Source: Helichrysum umbraculigerum
Taxonomy: Eukaryota > Streptophyta > Magnoliopsida > Asterales > Asteraceae
Assembly: GCA_949592205.1 (NCBI GenBank)
Contig: CATIUR010000003.1
Span: forward strand, 146,800,759-146,864,758
DNA length: 64,000 nt
Direction of reading: 5' to 3'
The notes below the pieces were generated by a model. It was not told the DNA's origin. It saw only the letters and a list, made by a program, of their open reading frames with translations, and did no database searches. Shown in pieces: positions 22,278 to 33,179 of the stretch. Each line of letters starts with the position of its first letter. Within the stretch, counting starts at the first letter, position 1. Both the position numbers and the translations under genes were made by a program.

Positions 22278-23171
22278 TAAGTTAGTGATATGAAGCTTAT
22301 GAAGTTATGATATAGAATTGCTAGTTTTACTAGCATAGTGTTTATGTAGCCATATTATGTATTATTTGATTAAATTGCTTATATGCTCACTAAGCAAAAG
22401 TGCTTATTGTTTAAGTGTTTCATGTTTTAGGTGGAAGTGGGCAAGGAAGGGGGAAAGCGGTTAAGGATAATTAGCGTGGATTATCGAGGGTGTAATATGG
22501 CAAGTTCTCTTTAAAGTATCGTTTAATCTAGCTTGTGTAAATCGCCCTTTAGACATGTCTTAAAAAGTGAGTCATGGTGAGCCATGACATATGCATTTTT
22601 GGAATAGGTTGATTTTGAAAGTCAACGACTATTGTAAATGATGTAAATTATGGTCTTGTAGTTTTAAAGTTGTGTTTGAATATATTAATGTTTATAAAAT
22701 GTGTTCATGGTTGAAAGTAGTCAAAAATGTGTTTTTATTGGATATGGAGTATTGACATGTAGTCAAACCTTTCTTTAGTCAATTATGGGTTGTGATTGGC
22801 TAGTCAATGGGTCAAAACAGACTTTGGGGGTTAACGGGTCAAAAAGGGTCCATTTGGGTCGTTAAATGCATATACGGTCTGAAATGGATTAGAGAAAGAT
22901 TAAGAGGTTGTGGTTGAGTCCTTTGACTTTGTTTTGATATGTATGAAATGTGGTTAAAAGTTTAAAATCTCAGTCTTTATAGTTTGTGTATTAGTATGTT
23001 TACCAAAATGGTCGTTTTAGTGTCAAAACGAGTCACATGCCAAAATCCCGTGTCATTGTGAAATTTGAAAAAGTGAAAATTGAGAAATGTTTAAATGGTC
23101 AAGGTGAAGGTGCACGCAAAATTTCAGGTCAAACGGATGTACGAGTCAAAAGTTATATGTGTTTGAACGTC

Positions 23172-23416
23172 GGTAGTTTTGATAAAAGAAGGCAGTTTTG
23201 AGATCAGTGATGTGGGCGACGGGGCAGTTTTGAGGGCAGTTTTGAGGGCAAAGAGGCAGTTTTGAAGGGAAAGCGTAAAAACGAAAAATGTTCATTTTGT
23301 GGTAGTAAAGGTGCCTGCAAAATTTGGTGGTCTAACTGCTAACGAGTAAAAAGTTACGCGTGTTTAAAAAAGGCAGTTTTGACCATAATGGGTAGTTTTG
23401 AAAATGGGCAGTTTTG
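23172..23416 (+). repeat. GGCAGTTTTGA repeats near the 3' end of the solo LTR
   Basis: Seven or more copies of GGCAGTTTTGA or near variants are scattered over 245 bp, just before the LTR end at 23540. Confidence 0.8.
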
Positions 23417-23707
23417 TATAATGAACATTTAACTCATGTAGTCTTGCTTATATGATCTTATATCGTATTTAAATTGATAGTTGGGACAAAAAGAAGAGTA
23501 TATTAGTATAAAAAAAAAATTCTGTTTTCGGGGCGTTTCATAACTTAACATATGAATTTAATTAGGTTACTTAACTTATAAATATTACAATGTTAAAAAG
23601 CTTAATTTGAAAATAGTTTAGTAATTCAATTGAACAATTTAATAGTCTAGTAACTTACTTGAACATTTTCGCAATGTATAGTAACATATTTGTGTATTAA
23701 GCCTTTA

Positions 23708-24388
23708 ATAAATTGTTTTCAATATGTGGTAATACAATACCACTTTAAACCAATATTTCTCAGTGTCACTATCTTTAAAGTAAAAAGATTAAGTTGTTAG
23801 AATGTTAAAAAGGGATCTACAATGACTAATTAAGATTCTTTTTGCTTTTATAAAAAAATAATATTTGTCTTAATAATTAAAGTGAGTGCGTGATATGTGT
23901 CAATTTTGAAAGTAACATGCTTTTCTTAGTTATTTCGGACATTATCTAGAGGGGAGTCGTGTTTTTTTTATTGAAGGGGGCAATGATTAATATTCTTCAC
24001 GAATCATTTTAAATTAACGAATAAAAGTGTAAGCAAAAAATAATTTTTATCGATAAATAATAATCAAAATTGATGCTATAAAGAATATATATTCACGAAT
24101 GAATTTCTTCTTTAAGTTATAATATTAGTTGATGAATATTTATTTAATAAATCATTAACTAACATTAATGAATATGAATGTTAAATGATAACATTAGTTG
24201 ATAAATATTTTTAATTTTATCATTCATCATCACGAATGTTAACTAACATTCATCGCGATGAATATTAACGATTTTAGATCAAATATTCATCGATTGATGT
24301 TATAAGTTACATAAAAAATTTATCAAAGAATGTTAATATTCATAGTATCTATTTTGATATAGTTTATTAAATTTCATTTTTTATTAGG
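23708..24388. other. intergenic, AT-rich
   Basis: No gene is seen. The stretch around 23990-24350 has many forward and inverted ATTCATC/GATGAAT and TTAACATT words and may be a decayed foldback. Confidence 0.5.
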
Positions 24389-24864
24389 TTTAACAAACAA
24401 ATTCGTTACTATACTTTACTAAAATGTTCACATGGGTTACCATACTTTAAATTATGTCATTGAGATACTTTAAATCTAAATAGTTATTTAAATTGTTACT
24501 TAAGTTTCTAATCACATGCAATTAGAGAATCCAGGCAACTGGTTACCCTTTGACAACTGGTTGTTCATGTCCACGTCATTATTTTGTCCACCTCAGTGCC
24601 TCACTCATCTACATCATGCCACGTAATACAAAAAGTACACATATCAGTTATTGTATATTACGAAAATGTTCAATTTTGTTACCGAACTTTGATGATGTGG
24701 ACTATTGAGGTGGATAAGCTGGTGACATGGAATTCAACTTCATCGATTATAGTCGGGACATACCCAGTTAAGAAGTAGAGTACCTCAATTGCATATTTTA
24801 TAAGTATGGTAGTCCACATGAACATTTTCGTAAAACATTGTAAAGTATTTGTCTATTTATTAAC
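24389..24864. mobile_element. foldback MITE of about 475 bp
   Basis: The left arm (ACTTTACTAAAATGTTCACA, then TACCATACTT) and the inverse of the right arm (GTTTTACGAAAATGTTCATG, then TACCATACTT) match at about 80%. The ends resemble those of the split element at 11450-23707. Confidence 0.6.
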
Positions 24865-24907
24865 ATTTGTATTGGTGAATTAAAATTGGTTGTGAAGATT
24901 GTCAACA

Positions 24908-24908
<1 letters not shown>

Positions 24909-24944
<36 letters not shown>
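24909..24944. repeat. poly(C) tract, 36 bases
   Basis: This is an uninterrupted run of 36 C residues, unique in this AT-rich window. Confidence 0.95.
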
Positions 24945-24946
<2 letters not shown>

Positions 24947-24984
24947 GTAACTAAATAAGTTTTTTTCACGAGATCACTCGTGTG

Positions 24985-25004
24985 TATATATATATATATA
25001 TATA
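24985..25004. repeat. (TA)10 microsatellite
   Basis: Ten TA units directly abut the left end of the next MITE. Confidence 0.9.
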
Positions 25005-25005
25005 G

Positions 25006-25390
25006 TGGGAGGTTCAAATGAGAACCACTTTAAAGTTGAGAACTGTGAGAATCACAACGAATACGTGTTTGTTCACATGTGATTAACTTCAATCATATGT
25101 GAACATTGATGTACGTTTAATTGAAAAAGGAAAAAGTTAAAAAAAATCATAAATTTACGTCTTAAAACACATTTTAACCGATTTGTTCACATTATCGTTC
25201 ACATGTGAACATGTATTTGTTTTTTGCGTTTTTAGATATGATTTTAAGATTTTTTTTACTTTTTCCTTTTTCAATTAAACGTACATCAATGTTCACATAT
25301 TATTGAAGTTAATCACATGTGAACAAACACGTACTCGTTGTGGTTCTCACAGTTCTCAACTTTAAAGTGGTTCTCATTTGAACCTTCCCC
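25006..25390. mobile_element. foldback MITE of about 385 bp
   Basis: Inverted ends GGTTCAAATGAGAACCACTT (25011) and AAGTGGTTCTCATTTGAACC (ending 25384) are perfect. The symmetry continues through GTTGAGAACTGTGAGAA, and the centre holds paired GTTCACATGTGAAC palindromes. There is no coding capacity. Confidence 0.8.
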
Positions 25391-25554
25391 AGCCAATTAT
25401 CGGTGAGAACTGTGAGAACCAATTTATACTTCTAAATTATGTGCTATCATTAGATGTAGAATGTGAGATGGATTCTTGGAATTAAATGCATGACATAGTT
25501 CTTAACACTAATTTAATTCTCACCCGATCCTTGTACTATACATACTAAAGATCA

Positions 25555-26073
25555 GAATTTTTTTCAAAAATAATACATTTTGAGTTTAGATTATGAGAAA
25601 TAATACGTTTTGCAAATCATTTTCAAAAGTAGTAGAATCGGGGTTGCCAAGCCCGATTTTACACTTGTGTTTATTTGAAAGTCGGGGTTCCCAAATCCGA
25701 CTTTACTTTTGTGTCGGATTGAATGAAAGAATAGGGGTTGCTAACCCCGATTCCCTTGCTTAAGATATTGCATCAAGGAAATAAGTTATGATTTTCTTTG
25801 ATTCCACTTGTCTCATAATTTATGATTTTCTTTTGAGTCCATTTCAAGGAAATAACACAAGGGGAATAAAGTGGAATCGGGGTTATCAACCCCTATTCTT
25901 TCATTCAATCTGACAAAAAATTAAAGTCGGGTTTGGGAACCCCGACTTTCAAATAAACACAAGTGTAAAATCGGGCTTGCCAACCCCGATTCTACTACTA
26001 TTGAAAATGGTTTGCAAAACGCATTATTTCTCATAATCTAAACTGAAAACGTATTATTTTTGACAAAAATTCC
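25555..26073. mobile_element. 519 bp foldback with GTCGGGGTT-type arms
   Basis: The two arms (about 200 bp each) are near-perfect inverses: AAAAATAATAC-TTTTGAGTTTAGATTATGAG on the left against its inverse ending near 26073. They include GAATCGGGGTTGCCAA-like and AAAGTCGGGGTTCCCAAA-like blocks. The loop spans about 25760-25870. No target duplication was confirmed. Confidence 0.75.
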
Positions 26074-26107
26074 TTATATAGTGAAACTTCCAGGTAATAT
26101 GGAACCG

Positions 26108-26195
26108 AAAATGATTATTATAATCAACAAAATCAATCAATACATGAGTTAAAAAATGATTATTATAATCAACAAAATCAATCAATACATGAGTT
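26108..26195. repeat. direct tandem duplication of a 43-45 bp unit
   Basis: Two exact copies of a unit containing ATGATTATTATAATCAACAA end in CATGAGTT at 26150 and 26195. Confidence 0.9.
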
Positions 26196-26244
26196 AATGG
26201 ACGCATAAATGTGCAAGTAGTATAAAAAATTAATCTTTCTTACC

Positions 26245-26575
26245 CGCTCCAATTAAATGCCGACAATTTGGTTTAATTATTAAAAAAAAATACATACAAA
26301 TTCTCCATAAAATGTTTACCAATTTGCTCAAATGGCGATTATAATAAAATACATATTAATTCGCTCAAATACTCAACAATTCACTCCAATAATTATTATA
26401 AAATTATTATGGATACGCTCAAATGAACAACAATTTTCTCCGATTATTAAAAAATACACATGAATTCGTTCAAATGCCCAACAATTCACTCCGGAGCAAA
26501 TTCATGTGTATTTTGTAATAATCGGAGCGAATTGTTGATCATTTGAACGAATTCATGTGTATTTTTCGATAATTA
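26245..26575. repeat. forward and inverted repeat cluster upstream of polyphenol oxidase
   Basis: Degenerate blocks of CGCTCAAATG, CAACAATTCACTCC and AAATACACATGAATT recur three times forward and twice inverted. The cluster ends about 140 bp before the PPO start codon. It could be a decayed foldback and would be part of the PPO promoter region. Confidence 0.65.
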
Positions 26576-26711
26576 AAGCTAATGCAACTTATAATGAATA
26601 CTATTAATAACATTATTTCACATAACATATGCAAAAGTAAAACTTAAGTATATGTTAATGTTCACATTAAACAATTGTTTTCAAATAGCGAATAGATCAC
26701 ACCATCAAAAC

Positions 26712-28637
26712 ATGATATCTTCTTTTAGCTTATCTACTCTTCCAACTACTACTACCAAGAACACCAAAACTTCCCTCTCGCGTTCGTCCTTGTTTTCCAA
26801 AACTTCATCATCACATAATCGCTTCAAAGTCTCATGTAATGCTAATGCTACTTCTGGTAACGATGATAACAAAAAACAAGAAACCTCACAATCACTTGAA
26901 ATGAATCAGCAGAACAATAACATCGTTGACAGGAGAAATGTGTTACTGGGGCTTGGCGGCATGTGCGGTGCTGCCAACTTGACCTCCATCCCATCAGCCT
27001 TTGCCGCACCCATTCAAGCTCCAGATGATATCTGGAATTGCAAAACGCCGACAACACGTGGCAATGAATTTACCAACCCTATCAGGGAGGGCAATTGTAG
27101 CGCTCCGAAACCAGTAGCACAAGATTACGTTCTTCCTGAACGCCCTGCGGGTGAGCTTCCTCCTCGTGTTCGACGTCCAGCACATTTGGCATCCGCCGAC
27201 TCAGAGTATGTCGCAAAGTATGCCAAAGCAATTGCACTAATGAAGGCTCTTCCTGACAGCGACCCACACAGTTGGAAGAACCAAGCTAAGATCCATACCG
27301 CCTACTGCAACGCGGGTTACACTCAAGTGAAGAGTGGTAATAATTTCCGTAATGAAATTATCCAGGTTCACAACTCAGCGCTCTTCTTTCCGTTCCATCG
27401 GTGGTATCTGTATTTCTACGAAAGAATATTGGGAAGTTTGATTAAAGATCCAACTTTCGCTTTACCCTACTGGAACTGGGACCATCCAGATGGAATGACG
27501 GGGTACCCAACAATGTTTGAAACCCCCATGTCCTCACCCAACGACCCGAAGGTAAAACACACCAGATATAACCCTCTATATGACCCTTACAGAAACCCTA
27601 CGAATGCGAATGCTACCATTAATTTACAAGCTGTTGTTAAAGGAGATACCGATGACGAATTGAAAAATCGGAATCTTGCTACGGTAAGAGCACAGATGAT
27701 CGTTACTGATACCGAAGAGTTCCTCGGTGACATGTTGTCAGCTGGGCCTCAAGCTAAAGCTCCAAAGGCTGGGACCATAGAGAATGGGGTTCACACAAGG
27801 GGTCACATGTGGGCCGGTAACCCAAGGATGCCTTACAGTGAGGACATGGGGAACTTCTACTCGGCTGGTTACGACCCTCTTTTTTACTGTCATCATGCCA
27901 ACGTGGATCGCATGTGGGCCATCTGGAGCACTATAACGAATAACAGAAACAATCCATCCACCAAAGGTTGTGACATCAACGGGCGAAGAAATGTTGAGGC
28001 TTGCGAGAAAGCGCGTGACTGGGAAAATGCGTCATACGTGTTTTACGACGAGCACAAAAACCTTGTACGTGTCTACAACAAACAATGTGTGAGCACTGAA
28101 GAGATGGGATACACATACGCTGATTCCGATATAAGCCCGTGGAAAAATTTGGAGAAGGTCAATGCATATCCCCAGAGGTTAGTCGTTGACGATGCGTTTA
28201 TGGAAGGAAAGCAGAAGGCTGAGGACTTGAGACTCCCGGTCCTACTAAACGAGAGAATTAATCTTCTTGTAAGGAGACCTGCTATAAACAGGACTAAGGA
28301 ACAGAAGGATGCAGAAAGAGAGATTCTATACATAAATCGAATAGAATCGGATGATAACACAAGTTTCAGCTTCGATGTGCATGTCAACGATAGGGGTGGT
28401 GATGGAGTTAACGTCACCGCGATTAACACCGAGTTTGCTGGTAGTTTTGAGCAGTTGCCGCATGGACTCGGGGGGGTTATGAATATGAGCACCGGGACAA
28501 AGTTCGGGATCACTGGGTTATTGGAGAAACTTGGAGCTGAAGGTGATCAGTATGTGCTGGTGTCTCTGGTGCCGGGCGATGGTTGTGAAAGGGTCACCGT
28601 CTCTGACATCCGAATTGAACTGCTACCCATTGCTTGA
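26712..28637 (+). CDS. PPO: polyphenol oxidase (tyrosinase family), plastid-targeted
   Basis: This intronless gene encodes 641 residues from the ATG at 26712, which has A at position -3. An in-frame ATG at 26652 would add 20 residues but lies beside a TATA-like word, so I prefer the later start. The Ser/Thr-rich N-terminus is a chloroplast transit peptide. RRNVLLGLGG followed by an Ala-rich end (SAFAAP) looks like a twin-arginine thylakoid lumen signal. Copper A ligands are His195 (HTAYCNAGY, with the thioether Cys199), His220 and His229. Copper B ligands are His361 and His365 plus HH at 394-395 in YCHHANVDRMW. The C-terminal part shows a DWL-like region (SPWKN) and a KFDV-like SFDV motif. 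The enzyme oxidises o-diphenols, and often monophenols, to quinones (browning, defence). No break is seen. Aurone-synthase-type activity cannot be excluded. Confidence 0.93.
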   Translation: MISSFSLSTLPTTTTKNTKTSLSRSSLFSKTSSSHNRFKVSCNANATSGNDDNKKQETSQSLEMNQQNNNIVDRRNVLLGLGGMCGAANLTSIPSAFAAPIQAPDDIWNCKTPTTRGNEFTNPIREGNCSAPKPVAQDYVLPERPAGELPPRVRRPAHLASADSEYVAKYAKAIALMKALPDSDPHSWKNQAKIHTAYCNAGYTQVKSGNNFRNEIIQVHNSALFFPFHRWYLYFYERILGSLIKDPTFALPYWNWDHPDGMTGYPTMFETPMSSPNDPKVKHTRYNPLYDPYRNPTNANATINLQAVVKGDTDDELKNRNLATVRAQMIVTDTEEFLGDMLSAGPQAKAPKAGTIENGVHTRGHMWAGNPRMPYSEDMGNFYSAGYDPLFYCHHANVDRMWAIWSTITNNRNNPSTKGCDINGRRNVEACEKARDWENASYVFYDEHKNLVRVYNKQCVSTEEMGYTYADSDISPWKNLEKVNAYPQRLVVDDAFMEGKQKAEDLRLPVLLNERINLLVRRPAINRTKEQKDAEREILYINRIESDDNTSFSFDVHVNDRGGDGVNVTAINTEFAGSFEQLPHGLGGVMNMSTGTKFGITGLLEKLGAEGDQYVLVSLVPGDGCERVTVSDIRIELLPIA

Positions 28638-29018
28638 TTGATTCGATCACAACTACGTACCTTTTCCTTTACACTTTCATTTGCATGCATGTTTGTTTTC
28701 TGTACGTACGTGTCCGGTTCATGAGAATTATGGCAATTCTCCTTGTATTTATATACTATAATATATATATGCACGATGATTGCTAATTGCATGTAACCAC
28801 AACTTTATATCTGTATTCTAATAAAATCAAGTAATTTTATGCTAGGAATTATATATTGATTATGTATTGATGTTATGATATGATATATTTTATCCTTTTT
28901 ATTTGTTTAGCAGTTTAAGAAAGCTAGAGATAATGCTAAATAAAATATTAATTAGCATAATAATATGTTTAATATTTGTTAATTAATTAGCTAAACTAGT
29001 ATTCTACCCGGGCGTTGC
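28638..29018. other. 3' flank of the PPO gene
   Basis: AATAAAA at 28820-28826 is a plausible polyadenylation signal about 180 bp after the stop. Beyond it the sequence is AT-rich and ends with CTACCCGGGCGTTGC just before the outer LTR. No gene is seen. Confidence 0.5.
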
Positions 29019-29046
29019 TGTAACACCCCGAATTTCAGGAAATTAA

Positions 29047-30987
29047 TGTAACATCCGTAAATCGGACCTAGTTGTTTAATATCATTTAAAGTGTTTGGGA
29101 TTAATATTGTTTGAGTTATTTGAAAATAACTAGAAAATAAGTGTCAGAACTTATTGTGGTTAGTGAAATATTAAGTGTTTTAAATTAATATAGTTGACGG
29201 AACAATAAAATGTTTGGACTCGCAAAGTGTTTTCGGGTTCCAAACAATAGGTTGAGAAGGGGTATTAAATTATACCCGTATAATTGAAGGTCGGTTAAGG
29301 AGCCGACTTAGTTTTTTATTTCCTTTCCTTGTCTCACTTCATTTCTTCCTGATGAGACTAAAAAAAACACATACATAATTAAATTGAAAAGAGAGGAAAA
29401 AGGATCTCAAGTGTTTTTGTGTTTGAATCATCTTCATCATTAGCTTATCATTCTCATCTTGTTTCATCATCAAAAATTGTAAGTGTTCTTCATGTATGTA
29501 TAAACTAATTGTTAGGGTTTGAGCTTTGATTATGGAAATTGATGATTTATGTGATGATATATGATGTTAGTTAGCAGTAGAAAGTGTTAACTTGCTGTGT
29601 TTAATCGATTAGAAAGTGGAACTAGTTGAAATTGTGAATTGGGGTTCGGATTTGGGAGCTGCAAGAACAGGTTCGTAAACTGCTGGAACTGATCAGGTCG
29701 CGACGCGACATATTGATATCGCGACACGATTGATTGTGTGTCGCGACGTGATTATATGTAATTGAGACGCGATTATAAGTTTAAATAGCGACGCGATTGA
29801 TGACTATTGCGACGCGATTGTGTGTCAATAGCGACGCGATCCTTGATGATCGCGACGCGATTTGGGTCTGGGTCAGAACAGTTTGGTTATTGCTCTGGTA
29901 GTACATGATGATATAGATATATACACTTTGTGAAATTTAAGGTAGTAATAATAGATTGAAATAATGATGTTAGTCATGAATCAATTTAATCTAAACGAGT
30001 ATTGTGATCTAACATGATTAACATCCCTGTAGGGACATAATGAGATGGATTTAATGCTAGAGTTTGTGATATTGGTGATAAATGTATTGATATACATAAT
30101 GTGTCGAGATAAAATGATATGATTCGTTGATATATTGAGATGATGTGATATGTTATATAATTATAACATGAGTTTGTTATTGAGACAAGTTACTGACTTG
30201 TGATGTTTTGTGGTGATTTCAGATTGAGAAAAGGCTCAGTAACATTAGATCTCTGGGAGGGCAGCTGAGGTATCGGTGAGTGGACTCGTACCTTCAGTGT
30301 GATTTGGTTGTAACATATTTGATTACAACAAGTGATTACAGTGATATTGTGATATTGATTGTTGACTGTGAACTGGTGAAATACACGTGTAATAAGTGAT
30401 GTGTCGCCTTCGGGCATTTGGTGATTCGGAGGTCAACGATTGTTGGACTGGGTTGCTACAGGTTAGTCAATATGAGATTTGTGAACATGTGTTGTGAATG
30501 GAATACATATTGACTAAAGGTAGCAAATAGTTATCGGTAAAATCACTGTATTGGCCTGCAGTGATTGTAAGTGTTGCTTGGTGGGCCATCCGCGGTCAGA
30601 GGGCTTTACAAGGACCACCGATCCTCTTGGTGATGTTGTGTCAGTGTCTAAGTGATATTTGTGATAATCAGTATTGTTATGCTAAATTGTACTGATAGTG
30701 ATAAGTTGACTCACTTAGCTTCATGCTAATCCCACTATTTACCCCTTGCAGGTTTGAGATGATTTGGACTGGACTGAAGAATGTTTGACTACCAAGTGTT
30801 ACTCTGATATCTGATTTTATAAATTAGTGTTATTATTGTTTTCATATAACACCCAGTTTGTTAAATTATGGTTTAAAGTAGTTGGATTTTTATGTTTACT
30901 AAGTAAATGTGAATTATAAATGTTTTAATTTGGACAGACGCTTCCGATATATTGTATTTAAATAACTATAAGAGGAGGGGTGCTATA
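29047..30987 (+). mobile_element. solo LTR, 1941 bp
   Basis: The LTR starts TGTAACATCC and ends GGGGTGCTATA, flanked by ATTAA at 29042-29046 and 30988-30992. The end looks like a decayed GGGGTGTTACA. It is inserted 28 bp inside the outer LTR. It contains the donor-like word TTGTAAGTG at 29479, GGTGAGT at 30276, and a CTCACTTAGC stem-loop at 30710. Confidence 0.82.
29698..29861 (+). repeat. TCGCGACGCGA-type word array in the solo LTR
   Basis: About eight copies of GCGACGCGAT or close variants (GCGACACGAT, GAGACGCGAT) occur in 164 bp. The word is almost self-complementary. Confidence 0.85.
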
Positions 30988-31526
30988 ATTAATATCGTAC
31001 GTGGATATATTTTTATTACGAAATATTTTTATGTAAATAATGAGATATAGTGAAAAACATAAATGGTTTTATCAGTTCCAGACTGTAGAGTTTAAAAAGG
31101 GGTAAATTAATTAGACCGACTCAGATAGATATGTACGAATGAATTGGGATTTATCTCATTTATTCTTAAAAAACTCCATACACAAAAGAAAAACACAGGG
31201 ATGATTCTAGCTTCAAATTTCTTTCAAACTAATTCATGATTCATGGTTTCTAGGGCTTAATTCTTCTTCCTTTCAATCTCTTCTATCCTATGTAAGTGAT
31301 TTCTCATTTGTTCTTGACATAGTTTTTGGGGTTTCATGGGTTTTGGTAAATTGAAGCTTGTAATAAGAAATTAGGGTTTTAATTAGATGAAATTGATGTT
31401 AATAAGTGTTCTTATGATGGTTAGTAATCATATAACATGTTGAAATTGATGAATTTATGATTTAGTGTTTATGAGAAATTCTAGGGTTTATGTTAAATTG
31501 TATGGAATCACTACAAGAAAAAAGGC

Positions 31527-31945
31527 TTATTGCAACAAAGCCTTTTAGCAACGACACGATGTCGTCCTTGAAAGTCGCTAAATGACAAATTTTTTTCCCT
31601 TTTTGACTTTGACTCGCATTATTTGTTGACTTTACTTTCAGCAACGACACATGTCGTCCCTAAAGATACTTTTATTTTCTTTTTGCTTTTTTTGTTTGGC
31701 TTCCAAAAAAATATATTTCACAGGCTACCTTTTGCAACGACATTGTCGTTGCTAAAAGTTTTATTTTTTATTTTAATTTTTTTGTTTTGGCTCCAACATG
31801 AAAATATTTCCCGGGCTACCTTTTGGGACGACACTTGTCATTGCTAAAAGTTTTTTCTTAATTTTTGATTTTTCGTTTTGGCTCCAAAACTGGAAAAATT
31901 TCCCACCCCACTTTTAGGGACAACAAATGTCATCCCTAAAAGTGG
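31527..31945. repeat. left subterminal repeats of the CACTA element
   Basis: Copies of TTGCAACGACA, GGGACGACA and their inverses occur about every 60-100 bp. They mirror the right-end set at 44776-45083 and are the expected binding sites for a CACTA accessory protein. Confidence 0.75.
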
Positions 31946-32448
31946 TTTATCTATATTATATTATTTTAAAAATATACTTATTTACAAATAAATTATAGAA
32001 TATTAATTTTAAATGAATTATAAAATATTAAATATTAATTAGTTTATGAAATAAATATAAGTTAAAGTATAAATTAAAGTTAAGTTTAATAAACATTTTA
32101 TTTAGATCGTAAAAGTTAACTCTAATATGTTACATGTTATACGATTTGTGTTAGTTGCGAAACGACTTAGTTACCAATACGCCATCTTTAAAAACTAATG
32201 ACTTTATAATTCTGGCGAAGGTGTTTGCAAGTATATTGACGAACTTCTGTAAGATATAGAAGTTGAAATAGGTATACTCGATGATTTGCATTATCGTAAA
32301 ATAAATTGCTTTCTTTAATGAACCTTTATTATGAGAATGTGATTTTTGATCACGAAAATAAAACAAATGTAACACATATTAGAATTTGAAAATAGAACGG
32401 GTCACATCGAATAATTCGTTGATATTGGAAAAATAAACGGCGATGGTA

Positions 32449-32993
32449 AGATCTTGATCAAACATGGCTTACTTGGTGCTATATCATCGTAACGTTTATC
32501 ACATCCGAACAAATGAGTCATCTGAAACATGCGTCTTTCTATTCAATCAGAGGTATCATGAAATCCTATGACGTTTATCACCTTGGTGCTATACATGTCG
32601 ACCTCAAAACCCTTTTAAGTTCATGAAACATTAAGACGTTTACACTAATGTCAAACGCTTTATATGTGTCGGCAAATGTGTTTGCGAGTATGTTAATTGG
32701 CGAGTATATTCAATAGTTGTAAAACGAACTTGGTTACTACCGAAGAAAGTATAAATTTTAATTGGCGAGTGTTGCTATACATAATTGACAAGGCGAAGAA
32801 ACAAAAAGTGATGACTGTGTGTTGGCAAGTGTGATTGCAAGTATATCATTGAGTTTACAGAGGATACATAAGTTAATCACATATCGAGTACTTATTTGAT
32901 AGTGGAAAAAGAACGTTAAGTAACGTAACAGTCTAGGTTAGATGTGGATCAAACATGGTTTACTCGATGCTTTTCATTATCGTAACGTATATC
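32449..32993. repeat. internal repeats of the CACTA element
   Basis: A block with GATCAAACATGG, TTACT-G-TGCT and ATTATCGTAACG recurs near 32449-32500 and 32939-32993. A partial copy (TACTCGATGATTTGCATTATCG) lies near 32275. Confidence 0.6.
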
Positions 32994-33179
32994 GGTTTAT
33001 CAACCATAGTTTTTTTTCACATTATCGTCACACTCAAAATAACTTTATAATTTAAACTTATAACTTTTATGAATTAATTAAATACAAACGAGTTTTATAA
33101 GGTTTATATTACCTTATAATTTCGTTATTATGTATAATACTTTATATTTTTGTTGATTTATGTTTTAAATAAAAGAAAA

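Larger units (their letters stand above)
11603..23540 (+). mobile_element. solo LTR of a Ty3/gypsy element (interrupted)
   Basis: The LTR starts TGTAACACCC, ends GGGGCGTTTCA, and is flanked by TAACT at 11598-11602 and 23541-23545. Its own sequence is 11603-12388 plus 21964-23540, about 2.36 kb; the rest is the nested gag-only element. No internal region or second LTR is present, so it is a solo LTR left by recombination between LTRs. It contains splice-donor-like words at 11930 and 21987 and a CTCACTAAGC stem-loop at 22386. Confidence 0.85.
11450..23707. mobile_element. foldback MITE split by a solo LTR insertion
   Basis: The fragments 11450-11602 and 23541-23707 are inverse copies of each other (AATAAACACATATGTTACTG against the inverse AATACACAAATATGTTACTA, then AAAATGTT-AA-TAAGTTACT). 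Removing the intervening LTR and one TAACT copy leaves a foldback of about 315 bp. A relative lies at 24389-24864. Confidence 0.65.

Noticed and set aside
28073..28513. A 146-codon minus-strand frame
   Set aside because: It is antisense to the PPO coding region, whose frame carries all the copper ligands.
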